A stretch of 64,000 nt of DNA from Scilla litardierei. Lineage: Eukaryota > Streptophyta > Magnoliopsida > Asparagales > Asparagaceae. A program made the translations under genes and the position numbers. Positions 34,531-46,049 of this stretch are shown here, piece by piece. Below the pieces are notes generated by a model. The model searched no databases, was not told the DNA's origin, and saw only the letters and a program-made list of their open reading frames with translations. Position 1 is the first letter of the stretch. Each line of letters opens with the position of its first letter. The stretch lies in contig CM061133.1 in NCBI GenBank assembly GCA_030789695.1, forward strand, positions 93,843,248-93,907,247, written 5' to 3'.

Positions 34531-34641
34531 GGAATGGTTTTTGACTACGGTTTATTTCATTTAGAGGACCTTCGGTGAGATCTTTCCACTTTACTGTACA
34601 TAAACTTTTTTTTATTTATTTTTATTTTATTTTATTTCAAA

Positions 34642-35748
34642 ATGGAATTTATGAACTTCTATTGCACAAACAATCTTTATGATGCACGATATGCTAATGC
34701 ACACAAACATAGAATGGAAAAGCTCAAAATTGTTAATTTTAATCAAACTGACTGTGAAACTTTCTTTCAGGCCTGGAGGAGGTTCACAGACATCGTATCG
34801 AGCTATCCGCAGCATGGTTACACAAAGAACGAGCTTATGGAGTTCTTCCTAGATGGACTACAACCCCAGCTGCAGGAATTATTGGGAGACATGACGCCGA
34901 CAGTGGCGTGGGAATACATGGAGTCTCTGCAAGAAAACGAAGAAACCATGGAAGAGGCTTCAGAGAGCGATTCAACGGAGCCTTCGTGCCCCAATCAAGA
35001 AGAGCAAAGCGTAGACGTACCTTTGCAATCCTTGAGAGAGGAAGCTTACCAGACTATTCAGACACAGGAGGCCACAGCCCATCAATTCCAGGAGAATTTC
35101 CTTGCTCGGAGCCGGCAGATTCAAAATTCCATTGAAAATCTTAATTTGATTGCCGCTTGCTTAGAAGAAGGTAATGCTTTTGAAACTCGATTTCAAGAAT
35201 CTAATACGAGTTCATCTTCTATTGCAGGTATACCGAGCGAGGACACGAATAAAAATATATACATGGCAAAAAGTGTGTGCGAAAGAGAGGACGAACTAGC
35301 AATTTTGGATGAACGAGAGGAGGAGACAGCTAGGGACAAGGGTTTTGAGATTATCGCCATGGAGCCAGAACCATTCCCTCTTCCAGTTTTATCCCAAAAT
35401 CATTTATCCCTCTCCACAATGAACGAGCATCGTACAGAGAGTAGTGCATATCTTTCAGGGAGTAGTCGTCAACTTATTTTAATTTCTTTAACTTATTTTG
35501 ATGACTACATTTGGAATAATTTTATTTCGAAGAATCTTAAACTAAAATGGATTAACGTGACTCATCTCTTGCAGGATATAGGTGGACATCTTATAGAGAT
35601 GCTGGGAGTTACGTTGCTGGGATCCAGTTTAGTCGTTGGAGGAAGATTACTCGCCGAGGAGCGCAAGGAGCAAATTGAACAACTTCCTCCACCATCAAAG
35701 ATTCGGGATCCGCCATTTGATCACGGTGTGTTCATTCCAGTAGTGTAG
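34642..35748 (+). CDS. E4 Gag-like protein (368 aa)
   Basis: It starts MEFMNFYCTNN. Residues about 35-85 (ETFFQAWRRFTDIVSSYPQH, LMEFFLDGLQPQLQELL) match the Gag core of Athila-type elements. The middle is acidic (ENEETMEEASESDSTEP) with a helical, glutamine-rich stretch. There is no zinc knuckle and no protease. The C-terminal 100 residues (LTYFDDYIWNNFI, GGHLIEMLGVTLLGSSLVVGG) have a hydrophobic segment that I do not recognise. The frame is fully open and is the element's only gene. The upstream interval 34531-34641 is the leader. Function beyond a Gag-like role is unknown. Confidence 0.7.
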   Translation: MEFMNFYCTNNLYDARYANAHKHRMEKLKIVNFNQTDCETFFQAWRRFTDIVSSYPQHGYTKNELMEFFLDGLQPQLQELLGDMTPTVAWEYMESLQENEETMEEASESDSTEPSCPNQEEQSVDVPLQSLREEAYQTIQTQEATAHQFQENFLARSRQIQNSIENLNLIAACLEEGNAFETRFQESNTSSSSIAGIPSEDTNKNIYMAKSVCEREDELAILDEREEETARDKGFEIIAMEPEPFPLPVLSQNHLSLSTMNEHRTESSAYLSGSSRQLILISLTYFDDYIWNNFISKNLKLKWINVTHLLQDIGGHLIEMLGVTLLGSSLVVGGRLLAEERKEQIEQLPPPSKIRDPPFDHGVFIPVV

Positions 35749-36751
35749 TTTTTAAATGCTTTCTAGGTTGCTTGCTTGAATAAACTCGTACCTCTTCCGA
35801 CATTGAGGACAATGTCCATCTTTAGTTGGGGGGTGTGTATGAGACCTTAGGATTTTTTTTTTGAGAAGAATAAATCACCAAATCTCATCTTTTAAAACTC
35901 CTTCATATGCCTCAAATGCGGATGATTATACGTTAATTGAGTTCTAAAAATTGTTTATGGCTTGATTAATTATTTTTCCTTCATGGAATTGCCGTTAATA
36001 TGCTATTCATGAAAATTTTCAATTTCCATGATTAATATCTCGAAATAGTTTGAATATATTTCATGCGTGCTAATGTGATGAAAAAGCTTAAGTATACACG
36101 ATTCATTAGAATAGTTTTCAAGTTGAAGAGGAATTTGGCCATGGTCGTTAATGTTTATATTCATGTTGATGGGTTTTGAGTTGCTTACAAAGAAAGAAAA
36201 TGAAAAGAAAAATGAATGATGAAAAATAAATGAATAAGTATGTCACTAATAAATAACTTGGTTGGCTCGAGTAGTACAGTCCGAGGGGTCCTTCTTGGCC
36301 TAATGCCCTATGATCGTCTGATTTGGGAGCCATTGACCGGAAACTCACTCATTTGATGGAGCGTTCCAAGTTATACTTTTTTCTGCGAATGTTGCTTGAT
36401 GCGCGTTACGCGGAACGAATAAAAGAAAAGAGATGGTGAATATACTAAGCAACTTCTTGAATGATTATTTTGATAGGCCAATTCCTTGGAAACACGAAAA
36501 CTAGAGAAAAACGACGTGTTATACTTTCGCTTGCGCAAAACGATGCTTGCATGTTATTTATTCACACTAAATTAGAGAAAATATCATGTGATTGATTGTG
36601 TTCATGGATGTGTATATTGATGGTCAAGATCATGTTGGAATACGTATTATTGAGCCATGCCATGAGCGATTTGATAGAACTTATTGTTTTATAACTCATC
36701 CGTATTTATCGCTATTTTTGCTAGAGACTAGCAAATCGCTAGTTGGGGGTG
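35749..36751 (+). promoter_or_regulatory. E4 3' internal region with two hairpin-plus-polypurine sites
   Basis: Site 1: GACATTG-AGGA-CAATGTC (35799-35816), then 7 nt, then AGTTGGGGGG (35824-35833). Site 2, the functional one next to the LTR: TTTGCTAG-AGA-CTAGCAAA (36717-36735), then 5 nt, then AGTTGGGGGTG (36741-36751). No gene is seen in the rest. Confidence 0.75.
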
Positions 36752-38571
36752 TGATTCGGGTTCAATATTACATATTTAACCCCCCATTTAGCCCTATTTT
36801 GTGCTCATGTGATGCTACATTGTTCTCTAATTCATACGTATTTTCTACACATTTATTTATTAGAGAAAACACACTATTTGAGCACAAAACAGCATTTAAC
36901 GACGCATTTCTGCACTTTTTATATTTTTCCTAGCACCGTCTCGATCTCACGATTCCAACGACTATTTATTTGTATTTTTCTGAGATCTGTGCTAATTACT
37001 ATGAATTTTTGAATGCAGAATACAATTTAAAAGAAGAAATAAAAAGAAAATAGGCGCACGAATCTTGGCGCGTGACGTGGCCGCCATCCGCGCTTTCCCG
37101 CCCAGATCCTGCGGCTGTAAATAAAGGACGACGCGGCGTTTTGACGACCGCACGATCATCATCCAACGGTCGCAAATCATCTCTGAATCGAATTACATAC
37201 GGGCTACGTGGCAAGACAGCAGCGGTTAGATCTTCATCCTACGGCCTACATTGAAGCAAATCGCGACGAAGCAGCGGAAATTTTAGAGGGCGACGTGGCT
37301 CACTTACAGACGTCTGATCCCGATCGGACGGAGGCGATCACGCCCGAAGCGAACGAACCGGCAGCGAAAGTTGGGGGCGACGTGGCGTGCTTGGCGCCGT
37401 TCGATTATGATCGAACGGCCGAAATCAAACCCGCCTTTAAATCGAACGGATGCGGGTTGTGCACGATTTTTAATGCGGCACAAAATCAAATCCCGCTTGG
37501 ATCGACGGTTCTCGTTTACTCCGCTTTAGATCAGCGGTCCAGATGATCCGGGTGCGATTTTGGATGCGGGTTTCGACCCGTTAAGCAACCCAAACCCGCA
37601 ATCTTATTATATAAGCGTATTTAGGGTTTTTTGGGCGTATTCAAGCAGATTGGGGCGTATTTTGGGCGTATTGGAGGCTCTAGGAGCCGTATCTTCCCCC
37701 TGAAAAATTCTGTGAAATTCCAGAGGCTTGTTTTATTATTTTCAGAGAGTTTGAAGTGTTTTCAAGGAGAATTGGTGATATTTTCTTCAACTTCTACCCC
37801 GTATTTTAGTGTTTTTCATCGTATTTTGCTATGAATTCAATGTATTTGGCTATGGATCTTGTTTATTCTGATATTATGAGTAGCTAAAACTTAAGTGTGC
37901 TTGGTATAGAGTAGTTAGGGGATATAATTTGTGTTATTTTGGTTGTATTCCTCGTGCTAAACCGTTAAAACGTCGCTAAAATTGTAATCTTTGTTCGTAA
38001 ATCGACTTTTTTAGATTCCAACAGAATTAATTAAGTTGATGATTGCCCCAAAAGGGTGAGTTTTGATCTCTCCAAAAGAGAGTTTCATACCGTAGTTTTG
38101 ATCTCTCCAAAAGAGAGTTTCATATCGTATTATAGCTTTAGAGACGATCGTTTTGAATATTGTGTTTGAACCCCCAAAAGGGCATCTTCCGATGAGTTGC
38201 TCCCAAAAGGAGAATTCATTGAGTTATATTGGGTATTTTCCGGTGAATTGCTCCCAAAAGGAGAATTCATTGCGTTGTACCTATCAACCCAATTAATACG
38301 AATCGTTGATCCTAACGAACCCATACCAAGTGCATACTCTTTATAGGTATTTTCGTACACGTATTTTTCTTTGTTCGCATTTTTCACGTGTTCACATCAC
38401 CATTACCGTCGTCATTTGGGAAGTGGTTAGTCTCTTTCCGATAGATTTCTATTTGATTTGAATTGTGGTTGCAACAGATTTCTTCCCGTGGATTCGACAT
38501 CTGGACTCCCAGATTTTACTAATTGTACGGACTCTTGCACTTGAGAGAGAGCACCTTTTCGGAGCCCACCA
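36752..38571 (+). repeat. E4 3' LTR
   Basis: It is 1820 bp, has the same start as the 5' LTR, ends AGCCCACCA and is followed by CCTAC. Confidence 0.92.
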
Positions 38572-38572
38572 C

Positions 38573-39404
38573 CTACTCAAACTCTGCAGTAACATCCGTC
38601 CTCGCAACAAACAGTGAATCATCATCTGGAAATACCACATCTGAAATTTGAGCTTGATTAATCGTGTTATCATAAGGCGAGCTAGCATCCTCTTCACCCA
38701 TATCGTATAAGTCTCTTGGTTTTACATGAATAGGAATAGTCCACCCTTTATCAGCTTTGTCCTCTACATAAAATACTAATTGAGCCTCAGCAGCTTGAAT
38801 GAATGGTTCATCATCCTCGTGATCACCAGAGTGAATCAAGTGAGAGAAGTTTACTGATGTGAACCCAAAATCATCTATAATAAACCTTTGGTTCATAGTA
38901 TTGGCCCATGCACACTTAAATACAGTTACATGAAAAATATCATGGTAATTAAGCTCAATAATATCAACCAGTTTGCTGTGATATGGTATTGTGCCCTCTC
39001 TTGGCCTATTGTCGCGTGTGCTTGCATAGCTCTTAGTTCCAAAGTTACAAAACACACCACTATTTTGAGTTTTCAAGTTCTTCTCTCGCTCAATCGTTCG
39101 AAACTTGAACCCATTCACATTATAAGCAGTAAATTTTCTTGCTTGTCTCAATGGTCATTGCGCAAGTGCCAAAAGTCCTTTGAAGTTTGATCTCTGGTAT
39201 TATCATTAATCTATGAAAACATCACAGACAATGTCAATAGCTTGCAAAAAATACCTATAATAACCTAGCAATAGACAGAAAGTCGTACTCACGTGGATCT
39301 TAAATGTCTGGACAGCATTGCGATGGACTTCCTTCTCTATTTCATTGGAACTGACATTCCTTTTACGATTCCTCATTTTCGTCGGCATGTTGCGTCGAAA
39401 CCGA
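38573..39404 (-). pseudogene. TNPD-like transposase, distal exons (DUF4216-like domain)
   Basis: Exon 39404-39293 encodes RRNMPTKMRNRKRNVSSNEIE and ends at a GTGAGT donor. The next exon, from about 39185, carries FTAYNVNGFKFRT, REKNLKTQNSGV and LVDIIELNY..VFKCAW, like the DUF4216 domain downstream of tnp2 in plant CACTA transposases. An in-frame TGA lies at 39157-39155 near its start. The protein ends DVTAEFE with TAG at 38575-38573. That stop lies inside the target duplication of E4, so it survived the insertion. It continues the gene at 49736-52389; E5 separates the two. Confidence 0.85.
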
Positions 39405-39654
39405 CTATTGACGTGCGTTTATATTTCATATATTCATGCACGTTTTCTTTTGTGTTTCTCCGTGTTTTTCGCCGTCTTTTATTCGTTTTCTCGTATTTTC
39501 TCGTTTTCTTTCACTTTTCTTTGTTTATCCATGTTTGCAGGAGATTGACCGTGTAGGGGACGTTTAACGACGATATCTCAAGTCCCCGGAGCAACGGGAG
39601 GATTCACGCGTGATCCAGGGGGTCAAACGCCAAAGAATACATCTTTCAGCCCCT

Positions 39655-40028
39655 TACCCGATCAGTTGGTCATCTCCAACCGATCGGGTGATGCACGCGT
39701 GCACCACCCAGTCTTAGCCGGAGCTCATATGGAAGTCACCCGATCGGTTCACAGACCGGTTCAGCGGGGGCCTGTTCTCTATTTTTTCGAGCAGAATTCC
39801 AACCGATCGGGTGACTCTCACCCGATCGGTTCATCTGTAGCTGATGATGAGAAGCTGAAGGCACGGGCACCCAACCGATCACTTCACCCGATGGCGCCAA
39901 GATCCAACCGGTCACTCCAAGAACTCACCCGACCGGTTCATATGACCGGGTGAAAGCTTGCCATTTTCTGTTCATTATCTGTAACGGGTCACCCGATCGG
40001 TTGACTTGTTAACCGATCGGGTGATGCG
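39655..40028 (+). repeat. E5 U3 palindrome array (CCGATCGG family)
   Basis: About eleven copies of ACCGATCGGGTGA or its inverse TCACCCGATCGGT, plus variants with CCGACCGG or CCGGTC, lie directly before the TATA box. The 3' LTR repeats it at about 48318-48692. Confidence 0.88.
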
Positions 40029-40034
40029 AGAGTC

Positions 40035-40043
40035 TATAAATAG
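40035..40043 (+). promoter_or_regulatory. E5 5' LTR TATA box
   Basis: TATAAATAG. The 3' LTR copy (48699-48706) has lost one A and reads TATAATAG. Confidence 0.8.
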
Positions 40044-40995
40044 AACCCCTAGGGTTCCAGAAACGGGAGAGCAGCTAGTTTTTACTGTTTTCTCCCATTG
40101 TGACGGCTGTAATTATTGCTCTTTTGTAAGTTTTCGGATCTTTCTCAAATTTTAGTATTGTCTTAATTACTCTATTACTTCCGCATTCCAATCGTCCGAT
40201 TATGATTCCAACGGTTAATTTTTATTTAGATCTCTTTTCAATGAATTTTTGTGAGTAGTTCCCAAATCTGGGATTTTGGTGGAAACCCCTTCGGGGGCTC
40301 TTCCCGATGCGTCCATAGGGTTAGGAAATCGATAGGGATTAGGAATCTAATGGTTACGCGGGGTGTTTCATTGTCATCGGCGGGAAAAAGACCGCCTTTG
40401 ACCGTTGGGCCAAGGGGGAATAAACTTGGCGGTTGACTCCCTAGCCGTAGCTCACGCCCATAGCGTAGACGTCGAATCCTAGCACGCGGGAGCGGCAGGA
40501 TGAGACGTTGGGAGATATCGTTGCAAGCTTAGTGCTCCCGGGATCGATCAGTGTTAATGGACACGGGAGTGCCCACTGATCGAATCCGGGAAGTCCGGTG
40601 TATCATCCTGGGCACCGACCGGAATATCGGGTCCATGGGACGCCGGTACCACTTTCAGAGGCAACGTCTCACCATTAGACCCGAATTCCGATCGCTATCC
40701 ATGCCCGTAGGCCGTATCGGCGAGAGTCTCTCGTCGGAGTGGAAACCAAAGTCCCGGGTTTATTTTCTTATTGTTCATACCCTTTATTCCTTTCCGTGAC
40801 AACCATCCACCGATTCGGGCTAGCTCACCCTCGGGGTGATTTTGGTCCTACTTGACTCAAGCACAACCTCGTCTCCCTGTATTCGACCCCCAAGCCACAC
40901 TACAACACCGTGCGCTTACGGTTACAAATTTCTAAACCCCCACGCGGGTCCACCGGCCATTTGCGGATAGCAAGCCAGGGCACACGTCAAGTTTA

Positions 40996-41013
40996 TGGCG
41001 CCGTTACCGGGGA
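40996..41013 (+). other. E5 primer-binding site
   Basis: TGGCGCCGTTACCGGGGA starts 6 nt after the LTR, similar to the E4 site with one change. Confidence 0.8.
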
Positions 41014-41276
41014 GGCAACGTGTTTGTTATTTTAGGATCTCTTGAACCCTAGCGTCTAGCTCTTATCCCTACCTCGCGATAATTTTCGCACTCTACACTT
41101 TTAGATTTTACTTGGACATACTGTGGATAGTAATTGTATAGTGCTAATTGACTGAATCGCCGTGCTTCCATCGCAACTTGCGGTTCCCATTTATGCAACC
41201 TGTGCTTTTGACGTGTTTGCCACTTGTGCAGTTCTCTCTCTCTCCTTTCGTATAAGATCCTGGCCCCACGGCGAGG

Positions 41277-44048
41277 ATGTTGCATGCAGTTTCAGGAGAC
41301 ATCTGGGATCACTCTCACCATATCCGATGTTTGGCGCAGAGCTTAGCAGAATCACTGAATACTTCGAATATACTATCCCTCCTGTCTGCCGCCGTGGAAG
41401 GCCAGAGATATCGAGATGCGCAGGAGCGCCTTGCCATGGCAACTCCCTTTCCTCACGGTGAAGTGGCGTATATCAACAACCATGATCCCGAATGTAGTGA
41501 AGAAGAGTTATCCGTGGAGTTTTGTCAGGGGAGCCATCCGACCGGGTTTGTAGGCTACGCTGGACAGGAATCAATCTATCCCTTGCAGACTTCTATTGAG
41601 CGTCCCCGGTCTTTGGACAATGAGGAAGCTAGGAACAGTTGTGGGGAATCATCGATGATTGAAACCTGTTTTCACCTACAAGCCTTCTTCTCGGACAATT
41701 ATTATGAGTTAGGAAGAGACCCGGTGCCTCCCTCGATCATTCCCACAATACCTTGCGAAACTTTGTCATGCGGAGCCACAGCCGAGGGTGAGATTCCGGA
41801 TGCTGGCTTCCGAGAAATCTACGAAGAACTCCTTTCCCTTGAGGATGCTCAGCTTGAGAAGTATGCGTCAGGGCCTCAAGAAGTTGAGATGAAAGAATTA
41901 CCGCCGGGGCTTAAATATGAATATTTGGGAGCTGGCTCGACCCTTCCGGTCATAGTCAACTCTTCACTGCCCGAAGACCAAATGACCAAACTTCTTGGTG
42001 TTCTAAAAAGATTTAAGGGAGTTTTCAGATATGCAATTGAGGATTTAAAAGGGGTTAGCTTAGGCCTCTGCTCACACAGGATTCTGCTTGAAGATGAGCA
42101 AGCCTCCTTGATTGAGCCACAGCGGAGGTTGAATCCCATAATGATGGAGGTTGTAAAGAAAGAGATTGTTAGGCTTCTACATGCCGGTATTATATACCCT
42201 ATCTCCGATAGTCGCTGGGTTAGCCCAGTGCACGTCGTACCCAAGAAAGGAGGAATGACGGTGGTTCGCAATGAGAAGAACGAGCTAATACCAACAAGGA
42301 CTGTCACGGGGTACAGGATGTGCATTGACTATAGAAAGCTGAACAAGGCTACGAGGAAGGATAAAAATCTTCATGTCATTTATTATACGAGCAAAACCCT
42401 TGATGCCGCCCAAAGAAATTATACTACCACGGAAAAAGAATTGCTCGCGGTGATCTACGCCATGGATAAATTCCGACAATATCTCATTGGCGCCAAGGTG
42501 ATCGTGCACACAGATCACGCGGCTCTTAAATACCTATTGAACAAGAAAGAAGCTAAGCCACGACTAATTAGATGGATTCTCCTCCTCCAGGAATTCGACC
42601 TGGAAATCAGAGACAAGAAGGGGGCGGAGAATGTTGTTGCCGATCACCTGTCCAGGATGCCCACTCTCGATTTAAATGCTACACCGATCGATGATTCACT
42701 CCCCGACGAGCATCTCTTCTCTGTCTCTTCCTCCTGGACCCCCTGGTACGCCGACATCGCAAATTATCTGGCTTGTGCCATCGCCCCCCACAACGTGAGT
42801 TTCCAGCAGAAGAAGAAATTTTTCCATGAGGTCCGCAAATTTTATTGGGATGACCCCCACCTATACAAAACCTGCAATGATGGGGTGATACGAAGTTGCA
42901 TCCCTGAAACTGAGGCGACCTCCATCATTTCCCACTGCCATGGGCAGCAATGTGGGGGGCACGCGAGCACCTACAAGACCACCGCAAAAATTCTCCAAAG
43001 CGGATTCTACTGGCCCACACTCTTCAGGGACACACATGTTTATGTCCAAGCCTGCGATAAATGCCAAAGAGCTGGGAATATCTCCAAAAGGAATGAGATG
43101 CCTCAACACTACATCCTGGAGATAGAAATCTTCGATGTATGGGGAGTGGACTTCATGGGACCGTTCCCTTCCTCCTCGGGGAACCGGTATATCTTGGTGG
43201 CCGTAGACTACGTGTCGAAATGGGTTGAAGCGGTGGCCAGTCCAACCAACGATTCCAGAGTGGTGGCCAAGTTCTTTAAAAGCAACATCTTCCCGCGGTT
43301 CGGTGTACCTCGTGTCCTGATCAGTGACGGAGGGAGCCACTTTATAGAGAAGAAATTCGAGGCCCTCTTGAAAAAATACGTGGTACAACACCGGGTGGGG
43401 CGTGCCTACCACCCGCAGACCAGCGGTCAGGCGGAAGTCTCTAACCGGGAGATTAAAAGCATACTAGAAAAGACGGTGGCCAATTCTAGAAAGGACTGGT
43501 CATCGAAGCTTCCTGACGCGCTTTGGGCCTACAGGACGGCATTTAAAACTCCTATCGGCACAACTCCCTACCGGCTTGTCTATGGGAAAGCTTGCCATCT
43601 TCATGTGGAATTGGAGCATAAGGCATATTGGGCAGTTAAGAATCTGAACTTCGACACCAAGAAGGTAGGAGTGCACCGGCAGTTACAACTCAACGAGCTC
43701 GACGAAATCCGGCTCAATGCCTATGAGAACGCAAAGATCTACAAGGAGAAGCTCAAACGGTGGCACGATAAACGGATCTTGAAGAGGGAATTCAAAGAAG
43801 GGGACTTAGTTCTCCTATTCAACTCGAAGCTGAAGCTCTTTCCTGGAAAACTCAAATCAAGATGGTCGGGACCGTTCCGCGTCACCAAGGTTTTCCCGCA
43901 TGGGGCTATCGAGATAATGGGAAGGGATGAGCCGTTTAAAGTGAACGGGCAGCGTCTGAAACACTATGCAGTTGGAGAACCAGAATTCTCTCTGGTCAGA
44001 TCCCCAACGAGCGACAACTCTTCCTCTAACCCTCCGGATCCTAATTGA
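41277..44048 (+). CDS. pol: E5 truncated Pol: RT fragment, RNase H fragment and integrase (open, 923 codons)
   Basis: The first ~200 residues are not recognisable as Gag and no DSGA protease motif is seen; the true start is uncertain. Residues about 225-362 are the N-terminal RT segment ([28 protein letters not shown]). The sequence then jumps directly to the RNase H region ([29 protein letters not shown]), so the RT palm with its YxDD box and the start of RNase H are missing, yet the frame stays open. Integrase is complete: zinc H/C ([19 protein letters not shown]), then D in VDFMGP (~623), D in SDGG (~682) and E in QAEVSNRE (~717), and a C-terminal domain. It can make no cDNA itself. Confidence 0.9.
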   Translation: MLHAVSGDIWDHSHHIRCLAQSLAESLNTSNILSLLSAAVEGQRYRDAQERLAMATPFPHGEVAYINNHDPECSEEELSVEFCQGSHPTGFVGYAGQESIYPLQTSIERPRSLDNEEARNSCGESSMIETCFHLQAFFSDNYYELGRDPVPPSIIPTIPCETLSCGATAEGEIPDAGFREIYEELLSLEDAQLEKYASGPQEVEMKELPPGLKYEYLGAGSTLPVIVNSSLPEDQMTKLLGVLKRFKGVFRYAIEDLKGVSLGLCSHRILLEDEQASLIEPQRRLNPIMMEVVKKEIVRLLHAGIIYPISDSRWVSPVHVVPKKGGMTVVRNEKNELIPTRTVTGYRMCIDYRKLNKATRKDKNLHVIYYTSKTLDAAQRNYTTTEKELLAVIYAMDKFRQYLIGAKVIVHTDHAALKYLLNKKEAKPRLIRWILLLQEFDLEIRDKKGAENVVADHLSRMPTLDLNATPIDDSLPDEHLFSVSSSWTPWYADIANYLACAIAPHNVSFQQKKKFFHEVRKFYWDDPHLYKTCNDGVIRSCIPETEATSIISHCHGQQCGGHASTYKTTAKILQSGFYWPTLFRDTHVYVQACDKCQRAGNISKRNEMPQHYILEIEIFDVWGVDFMGPFPSSSGNRYILVAVDYVSKWVEAVASPTNDSRVVAKFFKSNIFPRFGVPRVLISDGGSHFIEKKFEALLKKYVVQHRVGRAYHPQTSGQAEVSNREIKSILEKTVANSRKDWSSKLPDALWAYRTAFKTPIGTTPYRLVYGKACHLHVELEHKAYWAVKNLNFDTKKVGVHRQLQLNELDEIRLNAYENAKIYKEKLKRWHDKRILKREFKEGDLVLLFNSKLKLFPGKLKSRWSGPFRVTKVFPHGAIEIMGRDEPFKVNGQRLKHYAVGEPEFSLVRSPTSDNSSSNPPDPN

Positions 44049-44610
44049 CCACCGCTAGAGGCGTCGAGCCAACGACGTTAAACAAGTGCGCTTCATGGGA
44101 GGCAACCCATGTTCTAAACTTTTTCCCCACTTTTTAGTGTTATTTTTAACTTTATTTTATCTACTTTTATAAATAAAATCAGCCGAGAGAACATCCGTTC
44201 AGGGACTTAGACAATTTCTTGGGTTTTGCAGAAAAATAAGGCCTCAACCGATCGGGTGAGTTCCCACCCGATCGGTTGGGATGTATCAGATACAAGCCGC
44301 AACTGTCCCCAAATGAACCGATCGGGTGAAGAATGAAGAGACCGGGTGACAGACCGGGTGAGCTGGGGAGAACTCTCGGGAAATTTTTGGGGAATATCAA
44401 CCGATCGGTTGAGTTCGAGCACGATCGGTTGAAGCGACCGGGTGAGCAGCCCTCAATTCTCGGGAAAAATTTGGGAGGCGGCCAACCGATCGGTTGACAA
44501 GTCAACCGACCGGTTCACCTGTAGCTGTTGGCCGATAGGAACTTTCGAAATTTACCTACCCGATCGGGTGAGAACCCACCCGATCGGTTCAGTTTCGCCC
44601 CTATAAATAC
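44049..44610 (+). promoter_or_regulatory. Internal U3-like promoter block in E5
   Basis: From about 44246 to 44592, palindromes of the same CCGATCGG family as in the E5 LTR recur (for example near 44248, 44265, 44318, 44399, 44425, 44485, 44558 and 44577). They are followed by CTATAAATACCCC (TATA at 44602-44610), copying the array-then-TATA order of the LTR. It lies after pol and about 450-560 bp before the 3' ORF, so it may drive that ORF separately. Confidence 0.7.
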
Positions 44611-45054
44611 CCCTACCGCACGGTGACCGCCACCCGACCCCAGAAAATTCCCTTCACGCGGTTTCACACCCTCCAGCTGTAGAATCGACCTCCTCGACCC
44701 TACATACTATCCCTAAACCCTCATCCACACTCACTCCCATACTTCCCCACCCCCGCCACCTCGCCATCGTCGACATTCCATCATCAAAACCCCCAAACCC
44801 TAACCCTAGCCCCAAAAATTTTCAAAATTCTGTTTCTTGTCGGATCAGCGAGCGGCGGCTTCCCGAATTGTTTCCTCCTAATACGCGAGACCCCCGGGCA
44901 CTTGATCTTGCTACATCGATGGGTAACACTCTTCCACTCTACACATCTTTTACTTTATCTATAATATCCTAAATTGGTGTTGTACCTGCTTCGCTTGCTC
45001 TATATTCATCTTAGGCACACCCCCACTTTCATTTTCACCACCCACATAGTCGCC

Positions 45055-46049
45055 ATGTCTAAGAAAGGGAAAGAGATTGCATCATCTTCGCGCCGTGATC
45101 CGCTCTACGGCCCCTTTCCCCCTCTTTCCTTGGCATAAACCCTTCTACAGAAGAGCAGTCTGACCGTTTGCGAGCACTACTTCATCGCCCGATGAGACCT
45201 ACACTCTTCGCCGATCGCCCCACACTCGAGGCTCTAGGGCTTTCGAACGGTGTCGCCAGAATTTTCAACTGTATTGGGTGCCATACCCTCTCTCACATCC
45301 ATGCTCTCACACACAGAAATCTCACGCTTGAATTCCTTAGTTCCCTCGAGTTGTTTGATGGGGGTTTCTCCTTCCGCGCTTTCAACTGCGACTTTTCTCT
45401 GGGTTTCATCGAGTTGAACAATATCCTCAATCTCCATCACCCCGATCTTAATACTGAACATTCCACCCACGATCGAACTGACATCTACTCTCAATTTCGG
45501 GCTGATGGTGTTTGGCAACGATTTACCCGGTACACCACCTTTCCACCCGAGGCTCCTGCCTCCTACATTATTCACCCATGTTACCGCCTCGCCCATTGCA
45601 TCATCGCCAACACTGTTTTCGCCCGCGTGGATGTGTCCACTGTATCCAGGGATGAGCTCTTCTTTCTCTATGCCATGTCCGATGACAGGATCCTTGGGCA
45701 CATCCCTATGCCCATAAACGCCGCTCATTGGATCGTCCACGAAATTTTTGCCGTTAGCCACGCCACTTCTGGTTCCATCTGTTGTGGTGGGATGATCACT
45801 CTTATTGTCAGCTGTGTTCTGAGAGTACCACCCGACCTCCCTATTTTGCCTGGACGTAGCCGTATTGATCGCGATTACTTGATCGATATCAATATGCTCA
45901 CTCCCTTGGTGAAGACCGTGCTGTCTACCTCTATAGCCCCGCCTGCGAACCTTTCGCGATCCTGCCACCCTTGGCCCCTTTGCGGCTACCCTACCCCCCA
46001 TCTCATCTGCCTTGGGAGTTTTACCCCGATCCTTGGTATTCTCCATTAG
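45055..46049 (+). CDS. E5 3' ORF, Athila-type protein
   Basis: The long frame 45168-46049 contains TLEALGLSNGVARIF, NLTLEFLSSLELFDGGFSF, FIELNNILNLHHPDL and later MITLIVSCVLRVPPDLP, resembling the Athila ORF family in the envelope position of these elements. No ATG precedes it: an ATG at 45055 (MSKKGKEIASSSRRD) is in another frame that stops at 45138, while the main frame is open back past it (INPSTEEQSDRLR). So either a one-base indel or splicing connects them. GGTAACAC near 44921 and ATCTTAG at about 45014 could be splice sites upstream. I see no clear transmembrane or signal segment. Function unknown. Confidence 0.65.

Larger units (their letters stand above)
32677..38571 (+). mobile_element. 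E4: short non-autonomous gypsy (Athila-like PBS) element
   Basis: LTRs are 32677-34507 (1831 bp) and 36752-38571 (1820 bp), starting TGATTCGGG. CCTAC at 32672-32676 and 38572-38576 is the target duplication. The LTRs differ by a 10-bp deletion (near 33402), one base at the 3' end and few substitutions, so insertion is recent. The internal region is only 2244 bp with one 368-codon ORF and no pol. It lies at the stop codon of the CACTA TNPD-like gene. Confidence 0.93.
39409..40989 (+). repeat. E5 5' LTR
   Basis: It has a CCGATCGG palindrome array (about 39655-40028), then the TATA box TATAAATAG (40035-40043). Further on are hairpins ACCCCTTCGGGGG (near 40287) and CACCC-TCG-GGGTG (near 40828). 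Confidence 0.92.
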
